The notes under the pieces are model-generated. The model worked only from the letters and a program-made list of their open reading frames with translations. It did no database searches and was not told the DNA's origin. This document shows, piece by piece, positions 8,034 to 20,357 of a stretch of 64,000 nucleotides of DNA. The stretch comes from Mycobacterium interjectum (GTDB lineage: Bacteria > Actinomycetota > Actinomycetes > Mycobacteriales > Mycobacteriaceae). The stretch covers positions 1 to 64,000 of the forward strand of contig LQPB01000018.1 in NCBI GenBank assembly GCA_002102225.1. The letters run 5' to 3'. The translations under genes were made by a program, and so were the position numbers. Every line of letters starts with the position of its first letter. Position 1 is the stretch's first letter.

Positions 8034-9116
8034 CTACTCGTCGTAGGTGACTTCTACCGAATCAGATTCGGGGCGAGATTGACAGGCCAAAATCAGGCCC
8101 TCGTCGAGATCCTGTTGCTCGAGGACGTCGTTGACCTCCATGTTGACCTTGCCCTTGCGCAGGGTGCAGGCGCACGCCCCGCAGTGCCCCTCCCGGCAGG
8201 AGAACGGCGCGTCCAACCCCTTCGCGAGCAGCACGTCGAGCAGCTTGGCGTTGCGCGGCCAGGACACGGTGTGCGTTTCGCCGTCCAGCTCCACCACCGC
8301 CGTGGCCGGCGGCTGGTCTCCCTCGGCGGTGTCCTCGACCTTCACCGCCGCGAAGGGATCCGACTCCAGCGACTTGAACACCTCGATATGCACCTGTGCC
8401 GCAGGCACTTCCAGCCCGTTCAGCGCGACCCGCGCCGCTTCCATGAACGGGCCCGGGCCGCAGATGAACACCGGCCGGTCGGTGAACGGCGACGCGAGCT
8501 TCGCCAGCGCGGTCGCGCTGGGCAATCCCTGCAGCGATTCCAGCCAGTGCAGCACCGTGAGCCGGTCGGGATACTTCGCGGACAGCTCACGCAGCGCGTC
8601 GGCGAAGATCACCGAGCGGTCGTCACGGTTGGCGTAGAGCAGCGTCACCTGCCCGCTGCCTTCGGCGAGCGCGGACTTGCAGATCGACATGATCGGCGTG
8701 ATCCCGCTGCCGGCCGCCATCAGCAGAAAGTCGTCGTCGAGCGTCTTGGGCACGAAGTTGCCCGACGGAGCCAGCACGTGGATGCGCATGCCGGCGTGCG
8801 CGTGGTCGCACAGCCAGTTCGACGCGTAGCCGTCGGCGGTCCGCTTCACGGTGACGGTCAGTGCGTCATCGGTGAACGGCGAGCTGCACAGCGAGTAGCA
8901 CCGCGCCACCGAGCCGGTGCGCTCGCTGGGAACGCGCAACGTCAGAAACTGCCCCGGTGCGTACCGGAGCCGTTCCGGCGGGATCGCCGGATCGCCGGGC
9001 GCGTCCGGCACCGCGAACACCAGCGACCGCGCCTCGTCGGTTTCGGCGACGACCTCGGCGATCTGCAGTTCGAGGACGTGGTCGCCGAGCGGCTCGTCGG
9101 GAATCGCTTCCGTCAA
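8034..9116 (-). CDS. kshB: KshB, reductase component of 3-ketosteroid 9-alpha-hydroxylase
   Basis: The 360-residue reductase has a flavodoxin-reductase-like FAD domain (RCYSLCSSPF, equivalent to RxYS), an NAD-binding domain (LLMAAGSGITPIMS, FICGPGPFM) and a C-terminal plant-type [2Fe-2S] domain with Cys ligands in SCREGHCGACACTL and LACQS. KshB passes electrons from NADH to the Rieske oxygenase KshA, which hydroxylates C9 of 3-ketosteroids and, with KstD, opens ring B. No kshA is in the window. The start is inferred at TTG 9116: homology begins at TEAIPDEPLGDHV, an AGGAAGGGACGAGG ribosome-binding region precedes it, and upstream codons run into a KstR operator. KstR box 9143-9156 is 26 bp upstream. 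Confidence 0.93.
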   Translation of the reverse strand: MTEAIPDEPLGDHVLELQIAEVVAETDEARSLVFAVPDAPGDPAIPPERLRYAPGQFLTLRVPSERTGSVARCYSLCSSPFTDDALTVTVKRTADGYASNWLCDHAHAGMRIHVLAPSGNFVPKTLDDDFLLMAAGSGITPIMSICKSALAEGSGQVTLLYANRDDRSVIFADALRELSAKYPDRLTVLHWLESLQGLPSATALAKLASPFTDRPVFICGPGPFMEAARVALNGLEVPAAQVHIEVFKSLESDPFAAVKVEDTAEGDQPPATAVVELDGETHTVSWPRNAKLLDVLLAKGLDAPFSCREGHCGACACTLRKGKVNMEVNDVLEQQDLDEGLILACQSRPESDSVEVTYDE

Positions 9117-9142
9117 GACCTCGTCCCTTCCTTCCTGGCAAC

Positions 9143-9156
9143 TAGAACATGTTATA
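9143..9156. promoter_or_regulatory. KstR operator (kshB side)
   Basis: TAGAACATGTTATA fits TnnAACnnGTTnnA. It is immediately upstream of the kshB start and should repress the leftward kshB transcript. Confidence 0.88.
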
Positions 9157-9210
9157 GAAAACCGGATTCGTATCGCTACCAGCCGCAGGAATACCCTGCT
9201 CGACACAAAT

Positions 9211-9224
9211 CGGAACGTGTTCTA
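9211..9224. promoter_or_regulatory. KstR operator (hsaA side)
   Basis: CGGAACGTGTTCTA contains the core GAAC-GT-GTTC, deviating from the consensus only at the first base. It lies 41 bp upstream of hsaA. Its centre is 68 bp from that of the kshB-side box, so this divergent promoter has one box per direction. Confidence 0.85.
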
Positions 9225-9265
9225 GTCTTCTGGGTAAGTCCGCACTCCCGGGGAGGCAAACTTAC

Positions 9266-10450
9266 GTGACGTCCATTCAACAGCGCGATGCGCAGTCGGT
9301 GTTGGCTGGGATCGACGATCTACTTCCGAAGATCCGGGAGCGCGCCCAGGCCACGGAGGATCTGCGCAGGCTGCCCGACCAGACCGTTCAGGAGCTCGAG
9401 GACGTCGGGTTCTTCACCCTATTGCAGCCCGAGCAGTGGGGCGGGCTGCAGTGCGACCCCACGCTGTTCTACGAGGCCGTGCGCCGGCTGGCCAGCGCCT
9501 GCGGCTCCACCGGGTGGGTGAGCTCGATCATCGGCGTGCACAACTGGCACCTGGCGCTATTCGACCAGCAGGCCCAGGAGGACGTCTGGAGCGACGACCC
9601 CAAGACCCGCATCTCGTCGTCGTACGCCCCGATGGGCGCCGGCGTCGTGACCGACGGCGGCTACCTGGTGAACGGCTCGTGGAACTGGTCGTCGGGCTGC
9701 GACCACGCCTCGTGGACGTTCGTGGGCGGCCCGGTCATCAAGGACGGCCGGCCGGTCGACTTCGGCAGCTTCCTCATTCCCCGCAGCGAGTACCGCATCG
9801 ACGACGTGTGGCACGTCGTGGGCCTGCGCGGCACCGGCAGCAACACGCTGGTCGTCAAGGACGTCTTCGTGCCGCGGCACCGGTTCCTGTCCTACAAGGC
9901 GATGAACGACGGCACCGCCGGCGGCTACGCGACCAACACCGCCCCGGTGTACAAGATGCCGTGGGGAACCATGCACCCCACCACCATCTCGGCGCCGATC
10001 GTCGGCATGGCCTACGGCGCGTACGACGCGCACGTGGAGCACCAGGGCAAGCGGGTGCGGGCGGCGTTCGCCGGTGAGAAGGCCAAGGACGACCCGTTCG
10101 CCAAGGTCCGCATCGCCGAGGCGGCCAGCGACATCGACGCCGCGTGGCGGCAACTGAGCGGCAACGTCGCCGACGAGTTCGCGCTGCTGTCCGCCGGCAA
10201 GGAGATCCCGTTCCAGCTGCGCGCCCGCGCCCGGCGTGACCAGGTGCGCGCCACCGGCCGGTCGATCTCCGCGATCGACCGACTGTTCGAGGCGTCCGGC
10301 GCCACCGCGCTGGCCAACGACCAGCCGGTGCAACGGTTCTGGCGCGACGCGCACGCGGGGCGGGTGCACGCGGCCAACGACCCCGAGCGCGCCTACGTGA
10401 TCTTCGGAAACAATGAATTCGGGTTGCCGCCTGGCGACACGATGGTTTAA
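9266..10450 (+). CDS. hsaA: HsaA, oxygenase of 3-HSA 4-monooxygenase
   Basis: The 394-residue protein has the acyl-CoA dehydrogenase fold used by group D flavin monooxygenases (LQPEQWGGLQ, STGWVSSIIGVHNW, VVGLRGTGSNTL). With its flavin reductase HsaB it hydroxylates the phenolic intermediate 3-HSA at C4, giving the catechol 3,4-DHSA. It is not a beta-oxidation dehydrogenase despite the fold. The GTG start at 9266 follows GGGGAGG. It is the first gene of hsaA-hsaD-hsaC-hsaB, the same order as Rv3570c-Rv3567c, with 16 bp before hsaD. Confidence 0.95.
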   Translation: MTSIQQRDAQSVLAGIDDLLPKIRERAQATEDLRRLPDQTVQELEDVGFFTLLQPEQWGGLQCDPTLFYEAVRRLASACGSTGWVSSIIGVHNWHLALFDQQAQEDVWSDDPKTRISSSYAPMGAGVVTDGGYLVNGSWNWSSGCDHASWTFVGGPVIKDGRPVDFGSFLIPRSEYRIDDVWHVVGLRGTGSNTLVVKDVFVPRHRFLSYKAMNDGTAGGYATNTAPVYKMPWGTMHPTTISAPIVGMAYGAYDAHVEHQGKRVRAAFAGEKAKDDPFAKVRIAEAASDIDAAWRQLSGNVADEFALLSAGKEIPFQLRARARRDQVRATGRSISAIDRLFEASGATALANDQPVQRFWRDAHAGRVHAANDPERAYVIFGNNEFGLPPGDTMV

Positions 10451-10463
10451 CGGCAAGGCCTGA

Positions 10464-12244
<1,781 letters not shown>

Positions 12245-12257
12245 CCCGAGGCCAACC

Positions 12258-12821
12258 ATGTCGGCACAGATCGATCCGCGAGCCTTCCGGCAGGTGCTCG
12301 GTCAGTTCTGCACCGGGATCACCATCATCACCACCGTGCACGACGACGTCCCGATCGGCTTCGCCTGCCAGTCCTTTGCGGCGCTGTCTTTGGACCCGCC
12401 GCTGGTGCTGTTCTGTCCCACCAAGGTCTCGCGGTCCTGGAAGGCCATCGAGGCGACCGGCCGGTTCTGCGTCAACGTGCTGACCGAGCAGCAGAAGGAC
12501 GTGTCGGCTCGGTTCGGATCCAAGGAGCCGGATAAGTTCGCCGGAATAGACTGGCACCCATCGGAATTGGGTTCGCCGATCATCGACCGCTCGCTCGCCT
12601 ACATCGACTGCACGGTGGCGTCCGTGCACGACGGCGGGGACCACTTCGTGGTCTTCGGTGCGGTTCAATCGCTGTCGGAGGCCCCTAAGATCAAGCCGCG
12701 GCCCCTGCTGTTCTATCGCGGCGACTACACCGGGATCGAGCCCGACAAGACCACACCGGCCCAGTGGCGCGACGACCTGGAAGCCTTCCTCACCACCACC
12801 ACCCAGGACACCTGGCTCTAG
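12258..12821 (+). CDS. hsaB: HsaB, flavin reductase of 3-HSA monooxygenase
   Basis: A 187-residue FMN-binding split-barrel reductase (FRQVLGQFCTGITIITT at the start, then SFAALSLDPPLVLF and the GRFCVNVLTEQQ segment), the DIM6/NTAB-type family. It uses NAD(P)H to make reduced flavin for the oxygenase HsaA. The start is 13 bp after the hsaC stop. It is the last recognisable catabolic gene of the hsa operon; the CHAD gene follows 33 bp downstream. Confidence 0.94.
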   Translation: MSAQIDPRAFRQVLGQFCTGITIITTVHDDVPIGFACQSFAALSLDPPLVLFCPTKVSRSWKAIEATGRFCVNVLTEQQKDVSARFGSKEPDKFAGIDWHPSELGSPIIDRSLAYIDCTVASVHDGGDHFVVFGAVQSLSEAPKIKPRPLLFYRGDYTGIEPDKTTPAQWRDDLEAFLTTTTQDTWL

Positions 12822-12854
12822 CACCCCGCGCTGCGACGCGCCGGCGGCGAGCCC

Positions 12855-13721
12855 ATGTTTGGCGGCCGCGGGCTTTCGGGAATGCGTTGTGTCATGCGCT
12901 CAGCAGCGACACGGGCGTTGACGGACTACCTGAACGCTCAAATCCGCCAGATGCAAAACGGCGAGAGCGAGCTGCGCAGCAAGGAAACCCCAGACACGAT
13001 TCACGACACCCGGGTCGCCACCCGGCGATTCCGCAGCACGCTGCGCGTCTTCGCCAAGGTTCTCGGCGGCGCGGCGGGTGATCTGGACCGCGAACTGAAG
13101 TGGTATGCCGGGCTGCTCGGCGACGTCCGCGACTGCCAGGTTCAGGCCCGCCGGTTCAATGCCGCTCTGGACGCGATGCCCAAGGAGCTGATCCTGGGCC
13201 CCGTCCGCTCGCGGATCCGCAGCGATCTGCACGCGATCGAGCTGCCGGCTCGCACCCGGCTCGGCGAGGCGCTGGACTCCGAGCGCTACCGCCGGCTGCA
13301 GGCGGCGTTGGGCCGTTGGCGCGACGAGCCGCCCGTCGACGAGCACCTCCCCGCAAAGGCGCTGCGCAAGCGGGCCCGGCGGGCGCAACGCAAGGCGGAC
13401 CGGCGGTTGGTCGCGGCGCTCGATTCCGGCGACGACGTGATGCTGCACAAGGCGCGCAAGGCGGCCAAGCGCGCCCGCTACGCCGCCGAACTGGGCAAGC
13501 CACTGGACCAGCGCGCCAAGCGAACCATCAAGCACTACAAGCGGATTCAAGGCCTGCTCGGTGACCACCAGGACACCGTCGTCGCCGCCGAGGCACTTCG
13601 GCGGATGGCGTTGACGGCCGGTACGACGGTGGGCGAGAACGGCTTCAGCTACGGCATGTTGTACGCGCGCGAGCAACAGATCGCCCGCCGCTGCCGGGAA
13701 GCCACATTGCAGCTCGTCTGA
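12855..13721 (+). CDS. CHAD-domain protein
   Basis: This 288-residue basic, helical protein has the conserved-His alpha-helical domain (CHAD): IHDTRVATRRFRSTLR near the N-terminus and LHKARKAAKRARYAAEL plus HYKRIQGLLGDHQD in the second half. The His and Arg/Lys-rich helices form a positively charged surface, and CHAD proteins are reported to bind inorganic polyphosphate. The start is uncertain; ATG 12855, 12885 or 12894 are possible and none has a strong ribosome-binding site. It follows hsaB by 33 bp on the same strand, so readthrough from the steroid operon is likely, though no pathway link is known. A strong hairpin terminator follows. Confidence 0.8.
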   Translation: MFGGRGLSGMRCVMRSAATRALTDYLNAQIRQMQNGESELRSKETPDTIHDTRVATRRFRSTLRVFAKVLGGAAGDLDRELKWYAGLLGDVRDCQVQARRFNAALDAMPKELILGPVRSRIRSDLHAIELPARTRLGEALDSERYRRLQAALGRWRDEPPVDEHLPAKALRKRARRAQRKADRRLVAALDSGDDVMLHKARKAAKRARYAAELGKPLDQRAKRTIKHYKRIQGLLGDHQDTVVAAEALRRMALTAGTTVGENGFSYGMLYAREQQIARRCREATLQLV

Positions 13722-13723
13722 AA

Positions 13724-13770
13724 GGCACACCCGATGGCCCGCTTGAGGGGGGCGGGCCATCGGGTGTGCC
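13724..13770. terminator. Perfect 19-bp stem-loop, probable bidirectional terminator
   Basis: GGCACACCCGATGGCCCGC (13724-13742) pairs perfectly with 13752-13770 around a 9-base loop. It begins 3 bases after the CHAD stop and ends 10 bases before the stop of the convergent gene at 13780, so it can end both transcripts. There is no U-tract, as is common in mycobacteria. Confidence 0.85.
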
Positions 13771-13779
13771 CGGGTCTAA

Positions 13780-14211
13780 TCAGCCCGATGCGGGCCGGCG
13801 AGGTTGGGCGGACTCCGCGTCGGCCACCGGCTCGCGCGACGTCTCGCCGGTCTCCTCGCCCGTTTCCCTGACGTTCGGATCGAGGCTGTCGGCGCGCTTG
13901 AACTGATCCTCGAGTTGCGCGCGCGATGTCTCCGCGTCGCTCTGGTGACTCGCGGCTCGCTCCTGCAACCGTGCGGCCTCGGCGGCCTTGGCTTCGGCCT
14001 CGGCTTGGGCCGCACGCGCCTTGGCGGCCGTTTCGTCGGCGAGCGCTTGCCGCCGCTCTACCCGCGACGACGCGACCTTGGCCTCCTCACGGATCTGTTC
14101 GGCCTGCCGTTGGCGCCGACGGCGCGTCGCTCTGTTGGCCGCGACGATCACGGCGGCGATCACCAGGACCGCCACGATCACGGCGATCACAATCCAAATA
14201 GTGGTGCTCAT
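13780..14211 (-). CDS. Membrane-anchored coiled-coil protein
   Basis: A 143-residue protein: a single N-terminal membrane helix (STTIWIVIAVIVAVLVIAAV, residues 2-21), a basic stop-transfer stretch (ATRRRRQRQ), then an Ala/Glu/Arg-rich coiled coil to about residue 105 and an acidic, disordered tail. The charge pattern suggests the coiled coil faces the cytoplasm. ATG 14211 is preceded by GGAG at good spacing, which favours it over a longer frame to 14292. It is separated from the kinase-Kelch gene by about 100 bp on the same strand. Function is unknown. Confidence 0.72.
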   Translation of the reverse strand: MSTTIWIVIAVIVAVLVIAAVIVAANRATRRRRQRQAEQIREEAKVASSRVERRQALADETAAKARAAQAEAEAKAAEAARLQERAASHQSDAETSRAQLEDQFKRADSLDPNVRETGEETGETSREPVADAESAQPRRPASG

Positions 14212-14313
14212 CAGGGGCTCCGTACGTCTCGTGGGTGGTGTGCTGCAGCGCCCGTCCGTATCGGGTCCCCATATTTGACAGATATAAAACAAGAGCTTCG
14301 GCAGCCGGCCCCG

Positions 14314-17300
14314 TTATCGGAAGTCGAGCGCCTCGACGGTCGCGATGGGGCCCTCGTGGGTCGGCCGGTCCGCGCCGCCGATGCAGTAGACGGTGTTGCC
14401 GACCGCCGCCACCGCCGCGGCGTGGCGCGGCGTGGGCATGGGGGTGATGGTGCTCCACTTCGCGGTTGCGATGTCATACATCTCGACCACGTTCAGCACC
14501 ATCGTCGGTTCCTCGCCGCCGACCACGACGATGCGGCCGTCGAGGTAGGTGGCGCCATAGCTGCCGCGCGGCGTCGGCATGCCCACCAACTTGGTCCATG
14601 TCCCCGCCGCCGGATCGAACCGTTCCAGCGCCGCCGAGTTCTTGTCGGAGGACAGGAACCTGCCGCCGATCGCGTACACGTACGTGCCGTCCGACACCGC
14701 GGCCAGGTGTTCGCGCGGGGTGGGCATGTCGGCGGCGTCCCGCCATGAGTCGCCGTCGAAGACCTCGGTCTGCGGGACGACTTGCTTTTGGTTCTGCCCG
14801 CCGACCACGACGAGCTTGTCGCCGGCCACCGCCGCCGCGGGCGCCGCCCGCGCGTGCATGAGGCTGGGCAGCTCCACCCAGTTGCCCCCGCGCAGCGCGA
14901 ACACCTTGTTGGAGGCGTCCGCGATGTTGTCGCCGGCGCCGCCGAGCACCACCACCTCGCCGCGGAAGGTGGCCGCCGCCGCGTGGTGCAGCGGGATGGG
15001 CAATGGCGGTCCGGTCTCCCAGGTCCCGGTTCGCGGGTCATAGCTCTCGACCGTCTGCAGCGCGGCGCCGTTGCGCAGGCCGCCCATCAGCCAGATCTTG
15101 TCGCCCTGCACGGCCCACGCCATCATCAACCGGGGCATCGGCGCATCGGGCAGGGAGCGCCATTGCGATGCGGGCTGAATCTGGCGCGCCGGCAGCTTCA
15201 ACGCTTCCGCCGTCGCAACCAGCTGGCTATCCCCGACGGCCGTCGAGCCACCGATCGCGTACACGGACTTCTCGACCGCGGCGACGGCCATTCCGTGTCG
15301 CGCCGTCGCCATGTCCGGCAGCGCGTCCCAGGCCTTCATCATCAGGTCCAACACCGAGACGCTCTTGAGCACGCGCCCCGACGACACGCCCCCCACCGCG
15401 ACCAGGCGCCCGTCGGCGATCGCCACGCCCAGGTCGCTGCGCGGCTGCGGAAGCGCGGCCAGCGCCGTCCACGTCTTGGCGGCGGGGTCATACGCCTCGA
15501 CCGAGGCCAGGTCCGAGCCCCCGCTGCTGCCGCCCACCGCGTACACCAGCTTTCCGTCCGACGCGGCGGCCAGCAGCTGCCGCGGGGTCGGTAGCGGCGC
15601 ACCCAAACTCCACGAGGTGCCGTCGAAGACCTCGGTGGTGTTCAGCAGCGCGCCGTTGGCGTCCACGCCGCCGGTCACGATGAGGCGGTCTCCGGCCACC
15701 GCCGCCGCCGCTGCCGCCCTGGGCTGCAACAGGTGCGGCAACTCCACCCAGCGGCTGTTCACGACGCGCCAAACCTGGTCGCTGGCAATGTTTTTGCCGT
15801 TGTCGGTCTTCCAGCCACCGAGCACCACGGGATTCCCCTGCCATGTGACCGCCGCCGCGTGCGCCAGCGCCACCGGCAAATCGTCGCCGCCCTTCCATTC
15901 GTCGATGGCGGGGTCATAGCCCTCGTGTCGGGTGGTGGCGCCGCCGTCGCCGCGGATGCCGCCGAACACCCAGATCGTGCCGTCGGCCTGGGTGGTCGCG
16001 ACCGCGTCGCGCGCGACGCGGGCGTTGGTGATCGGTTTCCACGCCATCGGCGCCGGGGCGCTCGGCCCGCGCGCGGCGGTTTTGTGGTCGTCGTTGGGCC
16101 GCAGGCCGAGAAAGACGGCGGCGGCCACCAACACGGCGACCACGGCGGCCGCACCGGCGACCAGGCCGATGCGAGTCCGTCCCTTGCCCGGTTCCGCGAA
16201 CCACTCCCTTACCCGCACCGCCACCGGTTTGCGCCAGGGCGGCGGTGCAGCGCTGGGCCCGGTTTCGCGCGGCGGGCCGTTCGAGCCGCCCGCCGCCGGC
16301 TCGGGATACGTTTCCCCGCCGGGTCCGCCGCGCAACAAGCCCGCCGCGTCGGAACATTCACCCGGATCGGGCCCCGAGGGAGAAGGCGGCGCGGCCTGGT
16401 TCGCGTCCTCGCGACCGGTCGGCGCGCCGATCGCCGTGGTCGACCGGTCGTGTGCCGACGGCCGCGCCTCCCCGCCGTTGGTGTCGGGGGCGATTCCGGG
16501 AGCGCCTCCGGTGATCGCCATCGCAACGGGTTTCAGGCCGTTGAGTCGCTGCGCGGCCTGCAACTCGCGGCCGAACTCCTCGGCCGAGGCGGGGCGATCG
16601 GCCGGGTCGAGCGCCATCGCCCTCTCGATCGCCGAGCACACCGCGTCCGGAATCCCGTCGGGGCGCATGTCCGGGACCCCGGTGGAGCTGATCCGCAGAT
16701 ACTGCGCGATCAGGTCTTCGCCCTTCCTGCGCTCGTGGGCGGCGTTGCCGGCGATGAGCGCATAGATGGTGGCACCCAGCGAGTACATGTCGGCGGCAAC
16801 CGTTGCCGGGCTGCCGGTCATCACCTCGGGCGCGGTGTAGTCGATGGTGCCGGAGAAGAACCCGGTGGCCGTCTCGTAGCCGCCTTCGATGTGTGCGATG
16901 CCGAAATCGCTCAGCTGCGGTTCGCCGTAATCGTTGGTGAGGATGTTCGCCGGCTTGATGTCGCGATGCAGTGTCCCTGCCCTGTGTGCGGTTTCCAGTG
17001 CGCCGCAAAGCTTTACACCGATGCGCAAGGCTTCGGGCCACGGGACCGGGCCCTCCCGGCGCAGCCGCACCGCCAGGGAATCCGCCGCGTGGTAAGGCAT
17101 CACGATGAATGGCCGGTTGCTGGTGGTCACGCCGACGCGCAGGATGTTGACGATGTTCGGATGCCCGGACAGCCCGCCCATCGCGTAGCCTTCGCGCAGG
17201 AACCGCTCCCGGCTCTCCTCGTCCATGTGCGACGGCAGCACCTTCACCGCAACGTTTCGACCCAACGCCGTCTCGTAGCAGCAGTAGATGACGCCGGCAC

Positions 17301-17406
17301 CGCCCCTGGCCACCTGGCGTGCGTCCTCGAATCCGGCGGCCGCCAGCTCCGCGGCGATTCCGCCGGATACCGACGCCACGCCGTCGGACCTGGGTTCTTC
17401 GGGCAT
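14314..17406 (-). CDS. Receptor-type Ser/Thr protein kinase with extracellular Kelch propeller(s)
   Basis: A 1030-residue membrane kinase. The cytoplasmic kinase domain (about 25-290) has a Gly-loop RGGAGVIY, catalytic Lys55 (VAVKVL), HRD at 147-149 (HRDIKPANIL), DFG at 167-169 and TAPEVM. A Pro/Gly-rich linker leads to one membrane helix (413-435). From about 455 to the end there are repeated Kelch-like blades (YAVGGSSGG, YAIGGRFL, VVVGGEEPT with W and YDP signatures), about a dozen, enough for two beta-propellers outside the cell. The kinase N-terminus resembles PknK. By architecture it parallels PknD (kinase-TM-propeller) but with Kelch rather than NHL blades. ATG 17406 is the likely start. 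The gene is divergent from nat. Ligand and targets are unknown. Confidence 0.82.
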   Translation of the reverse strand: MPEEPRSDGVASVSGGIAAELAAAGFEDARQVARGGAGVIYCCYETALGRNVAVKVLPSHMDEESRERFLREGYAMGGLSGHPNIVNILRVGVTTSNRPFIVMPYHAADSLAVRLRREGPVPWPEALRIGVKLCGALETAHRAGTLHRDIKPANILTNDYGEPQLSDFGIAHIEGGYETATGFFSGTIDYTAPEVMTGSPATVAADMYSLGATIYALIAGNAAHERRKGEDLIAQYLRISSTGVPDMRPDGIPDAVCSAIERAMALDPADRPASAEEFGRELQAAQRLNGLKPVAMAITGGAPGIAPDTNGGEARPSAHDRSTTAIGAPTGREDANQAAPPSPSGPDPGECSDAAGLLRGGPGGETYPEPAAGGSNGPPRETGPSAAPPPWRKPVAVRVREWFAEPGKGRTRIGLVAGAAAVVAVLVAAAVFLGLRPNDDHKTAARGPSAPAPMAWKPITNARVARDAVATTQADGTIWVFGGIRGDGGATTRHEGYDPAIDEWKGGDDLPVALAHAAAVTWQGNPVVLGGWKTDNGKNIASDQVWRVVNSRWVELPHLLQPRAAAAAAVAGDRLIVTGGVDANGALLNTTEVFDGTSWSLGAPLPTPRQLLAAASDGKLVYAVGGSSGGSDLASVEAYDPAAKTWTALAALPQPRSDLGVAIADGRLVAVGGVSSGRVLKSVSVLDLMMKAWDALPDMATARHGMAVAAVEKSVYAIGGSTAVGDSQLVATAEALKLPARQIQPASQWRSLPDAPMPRLMMAWAVQGDKIWLMGGLRNGAALQTVESYDPRTGTWETGPPLPIPLHHAAAATFRGEVVVLGGAGDNIADASNKVFALRGGNWVELPSLMHARAAPAAAVAGDKLVVVGGQNQKQVVPQTEVFDGDSWRDAADMPTPREHLAAVSDGTYVYAIGGRFLSSDKNSAALERFDPAAGTWTKLVGMPTPRGSYGATYLDGRIVVVGGEEPTMVLNVVEMYDIATAKWSTITPMPTPRHAAAVAAVGNTVYCIGGADRPTHEGPIATVEALDFR

Positions 17407-17585
17407 TCCTCGGCGCTTAACCTCCGGTTCATGGAGCTCAGAGAGCTCAAGAGTAACGCCCGCGACCTCGCGGGCATATCTTTCGGTGCGCTTCGTTATC
17501 AAGCCAAGTTCTGTCCGGCAAACCGCTCCTGGGTACAACGGGTTTGGCGCGGGCGATCGCGGCCGACTCGGGCCAGAATGGCCAT

Positions 17586-18416
17586 ATGACACTGGATCTC
17601 AACGCGTACTTCGATCGCATCGGCTTTCGCGGCGCCGCCGAACCGAACCTGGACGTACTGCAGGCCCTGGTGACCGCCCATACGCTGACGATCCCGTTCG
17701 AGAACCTCGATCCGCTCACCGGGGTGCCGGTCGACGACCTGAGCCCAGAGGCCCTGACAGACAAGCTCGTTCGCCGCGGCCGGGGCGGCTACTGCTACGA
17801 GCAGAACGGGCTGATGGGTTACGCGCTGTGCGAAATCGGCTTCCGGGTGCGGCGATTGGCCGGCCGGGTGGTGTGGATGCTGCCGCCCGGCGCGCCGCCG
17901 CCGGCGCAGACGCACACGGTGCTGGCGGTGACCTTTCCCGGCTCCCAGGGGCCCTATCTCGTCGACGTCGGCTTCGGCGGCCAGACACCGACCTCGCCGC
18001 TGCGCATCGAGACCGGCAGTGTCCAGCAGACGACCCGCGAACCGTACCGGCTCGAGGACCGCCGCGACGGGCTGGTCCTGCAGGCCCTCATCCGCGACCA
18101 GTGGGTGCCGCTCTACGAATTCACCACGCGGACCCAGCCGGACATCGACCTGAAGGTGGCCAGCTGGTTCGTCTCCACCCATCCCTCGTCGCACTTCGTG
18201 ACTTCCCTGATGGCCGCAAAGGTCACCGACGACGCCCGGCTGAACCTGGCCGGCCGGGATCTGACCGTCCACCGCGCCGAGGCCAGCGAGAAGATCCGTC
18301 TGCCGGACGCCGCCGCGGTCATCGACACCCTCGCCGAACGGTTCGGGGTCAACGTGGCCGACATCGGCGATCGCGACGCGCTGGAAGCCCGTCTTGACAA
18401 GGTTCTCGACGCCTAA
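17586..18416 (+). CDS. nat: Arylamine N-acetyltransferase
   Basis: The 276-residue enzyme has the NAT catalytic triad exactly where M. tuberculosis NAT has it: Cys70 (RGGYCYEQN), His110 (AQTHTVL) and Asp127 (LVDVGFG). It transfers acetyl or propionyl groups from CoA to arylamines and hydrazines, including isoniazid; in mycobacteria it is encoded with the steroid genes (Rv3566c) and may use propionyl-CoA from cholesterol. I chose ATG 17586 (MTLDLNAYFD), the conserved N-terminus; an upstream in-frame ATG at 17544 adds an unsupported extension. Here it is separated from hsaB by about 4.7 kb of accessory genes. Confidence 0.95.
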   Translation: MTLDLNAYFDRIGFRGAAEPNLDVLQALVTAHTLTIPFENLDPLTGVPVDDLSPEALTDKLVRRGRGGYCYEQNGLMGYALCEIGFRVRRLAGRVVWMLPPGAPPPAQTHTVLAVTFPGSQGPYLVDVGFGGQTPTSPLRIETGSVQQTTREPYRLEDRRDGLVLQALIRDQWVPLYEFTTRTQPDIDLKVASWFVSTHPSSHFVTSLMAAKVTDDARLNLAGRDLTVHRAEASEKIRLPDAAAVIDTLAERFGVNVADIGDRDALEARLDKVLDA

Positions 18417-18497
18417 TCCGCACGTCACCCGACGTGATGACCGCCATACCGAGGTAAATGCGGCATTTTATAAGAACGTCTATTAATCTGTCCCGAC

Positions 18498-20346
<1,849 letters not shown>

Positions 20347-20357
<11 letters not shown>

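Noticed and set aside
9266..10450. Annotating HsaA as an acyl-CoA dehydrogenase
   Set aside because: The fold is shared, but operon context with hsaB/C/D and the group D monooxygenase signatures identify it as the 3-HSA oxygenase.
18460..18490. Possible KstR site upstream of the FAAL gene (AAGAACGTCTATT)
   Set aside because: Only the left half-site fits; the GTT half is missing, so it is listed only as AT-rich promoter-like sequence.
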